From: Parus major
Taxonomy: Eukaryota > Chordata > Aves > Passeriformes > Paridae
Length of the DNA stretch: 64,000 bases
NCBI RefSeq assembly: GCF_001522545.3
Contig: NC_031769.1
Span: forward strand, 10,036,929 to 10,100,928
Reading direction: 5' to 3'
Shown here: positions 1-11,144 of the stretch, piece after piece
How the letters are laid out: each line of letters opens with the position of its first letter
How positions within the stretch are numbered: position 1 is the first letter of the stretch
Program-made: the position numbers and the translations under genes
Notes under the pieces: generated by a model
What the model saw: only the letters and a program-made list of their open reading frames with translations
What the model was told of the DNA's origin: nothing
Databases searched by the model: none

Positions 1-46
1 TCCTATCCTATCCTATCCTATCCTATCCTATCCTATCCTATCCTAT
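1..46. repeat. Pentanucleotide microsatellite (TCCTA)n, cut by window edge
   Basis: Nine perfect TCCTA units begin at the first base, and degenerate related sequence follows to about position 90. The array probably extends beyond the left edge. Confidence 0.95.
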
Positions 47-3000
47 GCTGTTTCTATTCTAATTCCAATTCTACTCTATTCTGTTCCAAACAAGCCATGG
101 CAATTCCGGTGTGTGTATCACTTACCCATGGGTGCACATTGCCATGAAAGAGTAGGAATGTTAATATGATGAAAAAGTTGACATGTGTACCATGGCTGAC
201 ACTGAGCCAGTATCTGGAGAACATGGTGAAAAAGACTGAGGACTCTTAATTACACCATTCCAACAAAAGGAGTGTTTTGAAAACATTTAATAAAACTGCC
301 TTTCCAATCAACAAATACATTCCAAAAGGAACATCTTCCTTTTTTTCTCCGTACATATTTTCTTCTTTTTTTTTTTTTTGTTTGTTTGTTTGGGCTGGGG
401 ATTATTAGTTTGCTTTGGGTTTGGTGGGTTTTTTTAATCCCTCACAAGAAAGAAGGAGCAAAACACCACAGCACCTATGGTTTCAAAAATCTTTGGGAGT
501 CTGAAAGGTAGAACAGGTCCTTGTGGGACCCAGTGTTAGCAGAAAGGAATAGTCATAATCATCCCCAGGTCAGCTGTGACTTGCCAGCTTACTGTTCTAG
601 TCAGTGAAAGAAAAGGATGTAGGAGTTTCTTGGAAAGATAAAGCTTAGGCTGCAACTATACTAAACAAAGTAGTTTTTTATTATGTTGTGGAAGGGAACC
701 AAATTACATCATGTTGCCAGCTGTGCTGTACAGGCATTAGTACTGGATTGATCCCTGCAGCATGTGCAGGGCTGGTGGTTTCTTGTGTTTTTGCTGGTTA
801 CCAGCCCCAGACTGGAGAGCTGTTTACACCCAACCATGGCCCATGCCAGCATCACTCCAGCCAGACCAGCAGCAGAACTGGTTGGGATGCTTTGATGAGT
901 TTGCCTGGTGTAAACAAGGCTTGAGCACACAAAGTGTCCCTTAATTTTATGGTGCTGCTGTTTGTTTCATTGTCATATATGTAGTTTTCTTGTAACCTTC
1001 TGTGGGCTTCTCTTCAATGCAGTGAGAAGGAAATCCACCTGGTCAGCCTCCTTTGAGAAGGGCCATTGCTTTCAGCAGCATGGTGACACACATTATTTAG
1101 GGCTGTACAAATGCCTCTCCTCCAGCACTGTGCACTGTGCACTTACACAGAAGTAAGAAATTTTTACCTTTTGTTGAGCACAGCATGTTTCAAATACAGA
1201 TTAAAAAACTTATCCAGGTCTTTCTTGTTCATTACATCCAGATCTAAACAAAGAAAAGCAATTAAGTCCAAATATGCTTCAGGGTTCCTACCTGAGAATC
1301 TGAGTTTTGTTTGTTGTGTTATGTGGGATGAAATAGGCTGAAAGTATCAGCCTTCTGCAGAGTGGCTTTTTCAACCATGATGAAGGCAGCCTAGAGGGAG
1401 GCAAGGGAAGGCTTTGTGGCAGTCCAGCTTCCCTCACAGATGTGTATCTCTGAGTCGCAACTTTACTTCCCCCGTACTGATACAATATGATTAGTTAACT
1501 TGTTACCTGGTCTTTACAGGTCCGTACTGCTGGTGTTTACCACTTTCCAAAAGTCCTAAAGAGAAATGGTTGAACACTCACATCATTGTGACTGAATTTG
1601 TTTGGCTCTTCCATGACAAGCCCAGGGTTTCAGCTGTTAGGTGTTTGAAAGGAAGAGTAATCACTTGAGGTTGGATGTCATCAGTGGAAATGGCTGAATT
1701 CAGCACTCACTCAGGGTGATGTTCTGGGTCTTGGCTCCTGTGGAGGGTCTTTGGGGTCTACAGGGTCCCCTGGGCAGGCAGGGCCATCCCATCACCTGGG
1801 GCAAGGTGCAGACAGAGGTGAGTGCTGTGGGAGCCATGACATGGGGCTCTGAAGCCAAGCTCCAGCATGGGGATGTGTGTAGGGCCATGGAAACACCTCC
1901 ATGCCTCCAGCCTCCTTTGGAAACACCACCTGTTCCCTTGGGCTGATCTTGAGAGGAAACATTTCTTACTTGTGCCAAGTGTCAGAGCCCAGACTCCAGG
2001 AAGGAAATCTCAAGCATATAAATTTGCACAATAGTTTTGGTGAAACACTGAAATTGCAATGAAAAAGAAATCAGAACTTTTGATCTTGTTGGTTGGTCTT
2101 TATTCATAGATCCTTTTAGGTTTGTAGGTAAGAGGTTGTGAGGTGGGGAAGTTCCAGACTCCAAGAAGAGCAGGACACTATTTTCATTTTGGATGCAGTG
2201 ATTAATTACCATGGTCAGAAATTAGTGTGGTTTTGCTTAACAGTACCTGTGTAGTGGTCAAATCCTACTGGTGACTATGGATCACCTTATGGTATTGCTA
2301 TCTAGGTGAAACCTCTGAAGGACCACATAGAGTTGACCTTGCTTAGGTAAAAAAGTCTTTTTCCTTGCTTTCTCAGCAAAAGATGTATCCATGATTGCAG
2401 AGATTTAGCCCAAAGCCAGGTCTATAGTAGAACATATTCACAGCATCTCAACATTTAGGAAGGGGACAAGGCACTAAAAATATTTAGGGGAAGGGAAAAG
2501 CTCTTGCATAGAGACACTGTTAACTTAAAGCACCTAAAATGATGTGTGTGTCTCCTGCACACCTTAGCAGAAGTGAGAGGACTGTGTCTGTGAATGAACA
2601 GGTCGGCTTCTCTTCTCTCTTGAGTGAGGGGGGAGTGGAAGTTTGGCCAAAGTAGCAAAAGAAAAGTCAAAAGCAGGAGGCATTCACAGAAAAACAACAG
2701 AAAAAATCAGAAGAAATCACAAAAGTGCTTACTCTTTGAACCAACAGCAAGTGATGGCCCAAGCAGCTGCTTGTGATGATTTCAAAGGCAAAAACACCAG
2801 GGAAGTTGAAGTGGGGGGAAAAAAGCAGGGTAAAGAGGATATAACTGAATAATGTCATGGAAATAAGAAGGGAAACCGAAACACATATCAGGGAAATCTT
2901 CCAGGGGATGAGCAGTATTAGACTGCAGAGCAGGCTCTCAAAGGAAATGGTGGAATCCCCATGATTTGAAACATTAAAACCAGAGTAGACAAAGCAATCA

Positions 3001-3313
3001 TGAATATGCTGTAGGAAACAATCCTACTGTGGAATGGGATGAACATGCTTGTCTGGCACTGCTTATGCAAAGATGTACTGCTTTTTTCCTGTTGAAGTCA
3101 ATTTATTTTTTTCCCCTTCACCTCTCCAATTCCATTCCATCTATTTGCATCTGTCTGCTTGTGTCTCACAAACAGATCATAAAATGTATTCTTCTTTTGC
3201 TGTATCTACCACATATGTGTCTGGATGGCTACCTGATGCCACCTGTAAATAAAGAATTTGTTACTTAGATAAATTAATCAAGTTTCCCGTGAATGGCATG
3301 CAAAGGGTTCTGT
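47..3313. other. No gene recognised; AT-rich non-coding sequence
   Basis: Only short chance open frames and a T/G-rich patch near 360-430 are seen here. I found no interspersed repeat, RNA gene or splice-consistent exon set. Confidence 0.5.
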
Positions 3314-3338
3314 AATTATTTCCAAGTTGGAAATAATT
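3314..3338. repeat. 25-bp near-perfect palindrome
   Basis: AATTATTTCCAA, a single central G, then TTGGAAATAATT: twelve perfectly paired bases on each side. It could extrude as a cruciform or form an RNA hairpin. No function is evident. Confidence 0.85.
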
Positions 3339-3346
3339 TTTACAAT

Positions 3347-3387
3347 AATAAACAAATTTATTTTCATAATAAACAGTTTATTTTCAT
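3347..3387. repeat. Short tandem duplication, about 20 bp x 2
   Basis: AATAAACAAATTTATTTTCAT is followed directly by a near-identical copy with one base change and one deletion (AATAAACAGTTTATTTTCAT). It lies just right of the palindrome. Confidence 0.85.
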
Positions 3388-3429
3388 GCTTAAAATATAA
3401 ATCAAATCACATCTTCTAATTTTTATCTT

Positions 3430-3500
3430 GGGGAAGCAGAAGGGGACAGAGAAGGGATGGAGAAGGGAAGGCAAAGAGAAAAAGAAGGGGAAGGGAAGTG
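3430..3500. repeat. Purine-rich tract
   Basis: About 70 bases are almost entirely A and G (GGGGAAGCAGAAGGGG onward), forming a low-complexity polypurine strand. Confidence 0.75.
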
Positions 3501-5512
3501 ACTCCACCTTTCTCACATATGATTTTCATTTTTTGTTGTGCCACCTGAGCAAGTACCATATTCCATTTCTCCAAGCTGTTTAGACACCTGAGATCCCTTT
3601 AATTACCATGGGCACATGGCAGATGTCAATTGCTGCATATCTGGGCATTTCATTCTCTGCCTTAACACTTTGAAATGATTTAGAAGTCCCTTTCTTAATT
3701 CACCATGGCTTATGAAAGTGCATCCCAGGAAAGCCAAATGAATACTGTGGACAGAGTACACAGTACCTCAGTGTACAGGAAAGTGTGCAGCAAATCCTGG
3801 ACCACTGAGAGGAAACTTCATGACCTTCAGTCATTTTCTTCCTTTACACCACTGCAGATGAGCTCTGGTAGTGGGGAAACTGTGAAGTTCCTTTCTCCTC
3901 CTGTCCCTGTGCCAGAGCTTACTGGCCTTGTAGCACAGCTGGCAGCAGGGAACATGAATTCATGCCTGAGCTCTTTCTGCACATAGCTGGGCATATTAGC
4001 TCACATGCTGGATTTGAGCTAAGATGCATAAAAGGGAACTTTCTTGGCTAAATGTGAGGTACTGCACAGAAAAAGGAATGAAAATAAAACCTTGGGAAAT
4101 ATATTTCCCCTTAATATATTAGATAGTTCTCTCTCTGTGTTGCATTTTCATTGTTCTTAAAGGAATTATTTAATTATTATACATTTAAGGTATTTTTTAC
4201 AATGGTATTTTGTGCATTTTAATAATTTTCATAAATTGTTCTTTTTATTAAAAGCAAAAATCTAATAAAAAGCTTTTCTTGGCAAAGTTTAAATTAACTT
4301 TGGTTGGAAAGTCAGTCCCACATAAGATGTGTTTATTAGGCTCCTGCAGTCTGGCAAAGCCTGTTTACACAAAATAAAGATCCTCCCCACTGCTCTGTTT
4401 GAGGTTGGAATTGATAATACATTTCACAAGTTCAGAGAATTTGAGGGTACTGGAATCTGGAGATAGGAAATGCCCATTATTCTGTAAGAATATTCTGTAA
4501 TACACTAAAAGATCCAAACACACACACGTGCACAGCTGGTCTCTCACCCCACCGTGGGCCTTACAGGAATAATAGCTGCTCATCCTCTCATCAAGGTTTG
4601 AAGCACCAGTGATGCTTACAGTCTCTGGAAAAGTCATCAGCTTTTCTTCTACAAAATTTTTTAACTTTTTAGTGACTTTTTCAGTCTACTGAGGTAGAAA
4701 TGTGAAGCTGAGTATAGGAGAGCAAATTTCTTGAAGTAAATTCCTTTACATTTTTCTGTTTTTTTTCTGTGAAGTTTTTTAGGGAAAACATCCATGGATG
4801 AAAAAGGAACTAGCAATTTTTAATAGCTTGCCCTCCAGTTAATTCATTGTATCATATTTTTTAGCAACAGAAAGGCAGATTGGTGCTTTAAGATTCCATA
4901 CAAAACTGTTGGCACATTGTAAAATTAATATGAGCAATATTTTGTTATCTAATATGCCTCTCTGAACTGACCATCTTTACCTTACCTAAAGAACATGAAA
5001 ATTACAACAGGTCAATGTACAATTAATTTATAAAAATAATTTTTAATAGTCAGAAAACATCTTAAGATTCTTTCTACTGACATGGATAAACTCCTATTTG
5101 AACATGCCTTAATATTTTCATAGTTTTGCAGCAATCAACAACAAATATCCTTATAAATGTGAAATTATTCAGAAAATGAGGGAAAATACTCATTTTTCTA
5201 TTAAAAATAAAAGGATATTTTAACATTGACCATTTCACCCAGTTTTTACTACCTGAGATAGATTAAATCCATTTCAGTTTGATTATTATCAAACAAAATT
5301 AGGATTAGGATTAAAATCTGCAGTGATGATGCATTCTAAAAATTTGAAACGTTGCACTTTTGAATGTTTTTTATATTTTGGGGTAGTCCTAGGAGAGTTT
5401 CCTGCTTTCTTGATAATAATCAGAATGATAAATTACTCTTTGTTTGTGCAGAGTAACAGATGTATATCCAAAGAATTTCAGTAACTCTGTGACTTAAATA
5501 TTAAGTGGTCAC
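3501..5512. other. No gene recognised; strongly AT-rich non-coding sequence
   Basis: Long A/T runs and many TTTATT/AATAAA-like words occur, but no convincing exon, repeat family or RNA gene. The 93-codon open frame near 3705 lacks any recognisable content. Confidence 0.5.
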
Positions 5513-5548
5513 AGAAAAAATACACTCTGAGAGGAGTGTATTTTTTCT
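5513..5548. repeat. Perfect 15-bp stem, 6-nt loop inverted repeat
   Basis: AGAAAAAATACACTC, loop TGAGAG, then GAGTGTATTTTTTCT. All fifteen pairs are Watson-Crick. It is too short for a microRNA precursor and is not a known transposon terminus that I recognise. Confidence 0.9.
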
Positions 5549-8500
5549 TAATTGTTTTCCTAGCTGACATGGGAGCTAGTTTATTATGTTAAGAGATTGA
5601 GCATTTATGCCAAGAAGATGTAGAACTGGAATTATCAGTGACTTTTGGAAGCAAAAATAGTGCCCAGCTAAACAACAGCGAAAATATTCTCATATACTTT
5701 CACAATGTCTGTGGCACTACTTTTCATTTTCAATATTTTCTTACTTAGCAACCAAAAAAAAAATAAAATTGAATTATAGTCTGAGAAGTGTTCTATAATT
5801 ATCTTTACAATCTGCTCCAATTACATACTGTCTTATGTCTGACATCTACCATTAGCAAATGGCAGTAAGCGTATGTCAATTACTGATCTCACTACTTACC
5901 TGCATCAACTGATTTCTTCTGTCTTTCTGGAAGTAGAAAGCTTTTGTATTTCTGAGGCATTTGAGAAAACACTGCTGTCATCATCACTTGCCCCGTCACA
6001 ATGCTTGTAAGAATGTAACTCAGCTAAATCCAAATAAGCAGTACTCAGTCTTAGCTCTTTATCACCTTTTAGTCTGTGCACCCCAGTGCTGGCTCAGCTG
6101 GTTCTGGATATTTGTTCCCAAAAAGCAAGCACACATTTTGGTCAGCCTCCAGCAAACAGTGCAGCCTCAGGGATGCTCTCTGGGAATTCAACCCTCATTC
6201 CTCCCATCTTTGTTTCCTTCTGGCCAGGCTCTTCACCTCTGAGCAATTGCTCAATTAGGCAAGCTAATTTTTCTCTTTTTTTGAGAGAATTGTCTAATTT
6301 GATGCTATCCTGAAACTCCCACATTTATTTTTCTCTCAGAAGGAGCCACTTCTTCCTTCTAATGTTACCATGAGGCTGTGACAGATGTCTTCAACATTTC
6401 ACTGTGCTCAAGTTTGCAGTGCCAGCTTCTGTATGAGCCGAAGTCTTTTAGGACTTGCTAGAGACCTGGAGAAATTTTAAAGAGAGCTGTACTCAAGCTT
6501 CTTCATAGAAATACCTTTTCTGGAAGATCTGAGTTCCTATTTTCTTTCAAAATCCCTGAAAAAAATTTTCACTGGCCATTTGCATAAAAAATCCTGCAAG
6601 AGTTTAAACGGCAAGTGTCTGCTGTTTACATGTCCATTAATGAAACAGGCCAGAAGTTTTCTCCTTTGCATGATGTTTCTTTATTTGATTCACAAGTGCA
6701 AAGCCCAGGATTTTGCACTAAGCTGGTTCTGCAGGCAAAGGCTCCAACCACACCCCCACTTATTATTTAAGGTACATGATTTATCACTGCCTCAGGGAGG
6801 CACAGAATAGGAATTTCTTACTTGTGAATTTATGTCAATTTTTGTTAAATAATTACATGGAAGTCGAGTTCAGTTCTGGAAACAGGATTAACCAAGTTAT
6901 TTTCATTTCTGTGTGCTCTCTGCAAATGTTTAGGTCATTGATTTAGTCTTCACCTTGCTTACACAGCAGATTAATGAATTATGGTTTGACTTATGAACTT
7001 AAAGGTCTTTTTTAGGCTAAATGGCTCTGGTTCTATGAATTAATACATACTTCTCAAATGAGAAATCAGGGCTCAGTGTCCCTGATGTGTGGACAAATGC
7101 ACTCCATGGTGAGCACCACTGTGGGCAGCCACATCTGGCAGCAGAGGGGGACCAAACATCTGGGCAGGACCAGGGCTGCAGACGGGGCATGGCTCACCAC
7201 AGTACTGATCTTCATTCTGCATGGACTTTTTTTCTTTCCTTTCTAAGCTAAAAAGGTTAATGTTTGACTATTTATTTGGCTGAGCCTCCTTAAAGGCATG
7301 AGCTCAGTGGACCATTTTAATAACAGTAGACAGGGCTTCCTGCCCCCTCTTCTCTCTGGCCCTGGGAGCTATTCTTACCAGGAAATACTGAAAGTCCACA
7401 AACACGACATCACTGGCCTACAACCCCATGTCAGCAGCTCAGATTAATCATCTTTATACTGTTTAACTTTTGGTGACAAGTTTCTACATTTGTATTTTAA
7501 ATAGTCCAGGAAATTCAGGTCAGGATTGACAGCTGGGAAATTCAGTTCCAAAATTTAAAATTGCTTCTTTCTTCATCTTCTTAATGCTTCTAAGTACAGA
7601 CACCTGTCTAAGGTCTGTTGGCTTCCAGAGGCATTGGAGCTAGCAGTGAAATAATCTAATTTTTTGGGACTATAGTCCAGAGAATGGGGTGACATCTAGT
7701 TGTGTAAAAACAGAATAATATTTACTTACATCATCAGGTGCTGTGAGGACCACTTGTTTAATTGTACTTGTGTGTTTCTCCAGGGAATGCCATGAATTCC
7801 ACAGATACCATGTTTATCTAACATTAAACATTTTTTTAGCAATATAAGGAAGCAATTTTACTTAAGAGCTGAGACAATTTTTATGTATTAAAATGCCTCC
7901 AGTATTTCCTTCTGGTTTTGAGACTGTCCTTGAGATTTTAGAAAAATGCCCTTTCACCACAATTAAGAGGGATAGGTTTTCACTTTCTGGGATTTAAATC
8001 TTGCCTTTTGGAGAAAGCAGGAGGGCTCAGTATTCTCCAAACAGGGCATCCCAAGCATCCCAAGAACAGGCTTCAATCACAAACCTTGATCTTGCTTCTT
8101 TCTCTTTTCTTGCTCTTTTTCTACCATTTCTTGGTCTGATTTTTAGCTGATCTGTTTACTGACCTTTAAAACCTCCCCTACATCACTTTGGAGGCAAGAG
8201 GAGGACTCTTGCCTTGTCTTGTAATGTTATCAGATGTATGAAGTGCTAAACCTCTGGAAGCAAGTGAGTACCTGACCCTGGGTTTGTCTGGGTACTAATG
8301 AGCAGGGAAAAAATAGATGGGGTGAAATTCAAACCTTTGCATATTTTTGGTATATGAACATCTTTATTTTGATGTGAGGCCTCCAGATCCCATGGGACTA
8401 GATTGCACATTTCTTCCAAGCAGTTTTAGTTAAAAACCAGCTAAACCGCTTTTGTTTCAAATTAAACTGAAGTTATATCAGTTAGCTTGCATCAGTTGGG

Positions 8501-9246
8501 AACAAATAAAAACCAAGATGAAATAGAAGTTTCATTAATCCAAAGTCAGAACGCTTACACCAGTTAAATTGGTGTGACTGTCTGTAATAGGGAAGACTTA
8601 GTGTCATGCACTATTGAAATTTTTTACTCAAATGAAATTCTGCCCAGGGGAAGATTTCAAGTAATTATTTCCTTTTCCTCAACCTTCTTTATATAGAAAG
8701 TTTGTTAAATGTATTGATGCCTTGTCAATTTTTCTTATTGGTGTGAAAAACTTCTTCCCACTGAGTTAACTTGCATCCTTGGTTTTCTTATATGTAGTTC
8801 CCCTGGGGAAAAAAAACCCTAAAAACCTAAAACAGTTTGTATTGCAAGAACAAATTTGGTTCACAGTTTTTCCAAGATTTTACCCCTTTCTGAGCTGTGA
8901 TGTTGGTTCAGCACAGGTGAGCTAACTCCAGGTCATCACAGAATGTTTTCTGGGATTTCATTTGAAAAAATTCCTGATGTGACTATTTCACACATACAAG
9001 AGAAGAGGACATTATTATATATTTAGCCAGAGTAGCCAGTTGATACCTTGCTTGAGTGCATTTTCAGGATGAAAATGCAGTTTACATGAATTTGATATAT
9101 TCTTTCATATAATGTTTTCATTTGGCTAAGACCTTGGTTTCTGAGCACACTGGGGACAAATCTCCCAGATCCCCAGCTTCATCTTCCAGTTCTAAAGCCA
9201 GTTGTCTCTGTCTTTGCTGCCTCTCATAATCCACACTGCTCACATT
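5549..9246. other. No gene recognised
   Basis: Unique-looking AT-rich sequence with only chance open frames (none longer than 93 codons). I saw no repeat family or splice-consistent exon set. Confidence 0.5.
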
Positions 9247-9290
9247 CCCTTGTGCCCTTTGTGCCCTTTGTGCCCTTTGTGCTCCTTGTG
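9247..9290. repeat. 9-bp minisatellite (CCCTTTGTG)n
   Basis: Five consecutive units of CCCTTTGTG are present; the first is one base short and the last diverged. Confidence 0.9.
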
Positions 9291-11049
9291 ACTTTGTTTC
9301 TGAGAAGCTCCTCTCTGACCCAAAGCTTTGGGCAGGGCACCTCAGTCCCAGGGGTTTTTTGCACCTTCTCAGCCGGGATGAGGGATCAGCCTGGGCTGTG
9401 ACAACTGGATTCTCCAGGACCTTGAAGTGGCGAGCAGGAGAGAGCCTGTGGGGATGGTGCCTCAGGGCTGGTGCTGCAGGTGGGAGAGGAGAGAGCTCTG
9501 GCTCTTAGGCTCAGAGCAAACAAGGGATGTGAAATGCTCCCCTTCCTAGGAACTGCTGTTTTCTCACCTTTACAGGTAACATTAATGCCAAGACCTGGTG
9601 CTCACCCTTTGCCGGTGACACCTGAATGGCTTTGCCAGTGACACCACTGGCCCCGTTATTTCAGCTTTCTCTGAGCACCTAAAAGGATGGGCCAAAATTT
9701 TGTCCCTTTCATGCTTATTTCTGGTACAGAAAGGGGACTAAAAACCCTCCTGTGTTGTCTTAGTTTTAAATGCCACAGGAAAAATGTTCTTTCCATGTAG
9801 CTTGAAAGCATAAAATAGATGTTGCAAAATCAATCACTGTTACTGTATGTAATGGATACTTTTCAACAAAATGGCCAAATTTTTTTAATTTTTTTTTTTT
9901 TGGTATGTTATAGTGTAGCCACTCATGGGCAATTTTTCTATTGGAAACTACTTGCAGTTTAGTGAAAGAGGTAATGCTGGGGCACAGTTTTGATGGATAA
10001 GTTCATGCAAAGCCATATATCAGAAAAAAATGCTCTGTGTAATGCAGATATGATTGATTATTTTAGGGATATCACATAAAGGTTAAATTACCACAGAAAA
10101 CAAAGTGGCATTTAGAAACTCTTGAGCTACTCTGCTATCAGTTCTGTGATCAACTCAGAATTTCATATGCTTTTAGGATCATTGCTTGTTATGGTTGTTT
10201 TGTGGAACTGACAGATAGGTAGTTTTGCCTTTCCTTCAAAAATCTAGCTAGTTATTATTGCTATTAGGGATTAAATTCTCTAATGGCTTTTCTAATACAG
10301 ACTTAAATAATACTAATAAGGCAAAGTACTTAGTTCACTAGCATGTCAATAAACCATTTAAACAATCCATACATAATTCTAACTCTAATTGGTAGTATAT
10401 TAAGAGCCTGAGTTTTTCTTAGGGAAACAAAATACATACGTCCTGCTTTCAGCTGGAGTTACATTGGTTGTGGAGAGATGTATGAGATGACTTCTGGGAA
10501 TTTTGCTTGGTTTGGATTTGTGTCCTTTTTGTTCAAATACAAGATTAAAAATGTACAATGTTTTTTTTACTCAGTCTTTCTGTGGTAAATATACATCAGA
10601 ATTGTTACATTTGGCTTTTCCTGATGTAGTGCAAGGGAGAGAGACACCTTGTCACCTCCTTCAAACTCTAATAAAGGATTGGGGGTTTTAACCCTGTTCC
10701 TGCTGAGTGCCTGGTCCCCATAGCCAGGCCCTACAATGTGCCTGAGCTTGACCCATAGCCTTTCTTTCTGGGACAGCAATTGGAGTCTCCTTCTTCTGCC
10801 CACCATCCATTTCCACAAAGTCTGCAGCACTCCAGTGTCTTTTTCTCCTCTGCCAAATTCAGCAGAAAGGGATAAAGGCAAGAAATCATATTTATTAAAC
10901 AAGAAAAAATGAACTGAAAAAAAAAGGAGCTTAAGTTTTTTTTCTCTTTGTGGGTCACTTACAGTGGAAAAGCTAGAAGATTATATTCAGTGCCAAAAAG
11001 GTTGATACAAGAGTAAAAGCTGTGTGGAAAATCCTGTATTGAATTATTT
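9291..11049. other. No gene recognised
   Basis: A GC-richer patch at 9.3-9.7 kb is followed by AT-rich sequence. I see no gene, repeat family or structured RNA. Confidence 0.5.
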
Positions 11050-11144
11050 TTGTTGGAAGGGACCTTAAAAATCATCTAGCACATGGGCAGGGACACCTTC
11101 CACTAGACCAGGTTCCTTAATGCCCCATCCAACCTGACCTTCAT
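11050..11144 (-). mobile_element. Short CR1 LINE 3' scrap, minus strand
   Basis: TGTTGGAAGGGACCTTAAAA, then GGGCAGGGACACCTTCCACT and CCCCATCCAACCTGACCTTC, is the reverse complement of the CR1 3' end. About 95 bases survive. It is the only interspersed repeat I could identify in the left 25 kb. Confidence 0.8.

Noticed and set aside
5513..5548. MicroRNA precursor or intrinsic bacterial-type terminator
   Set aside because: The stem is only 15 bp, far shorter than a pre-miRNA hairpin, and the genome is vertebrate, so a stem plus T-run has no terminator meaning.
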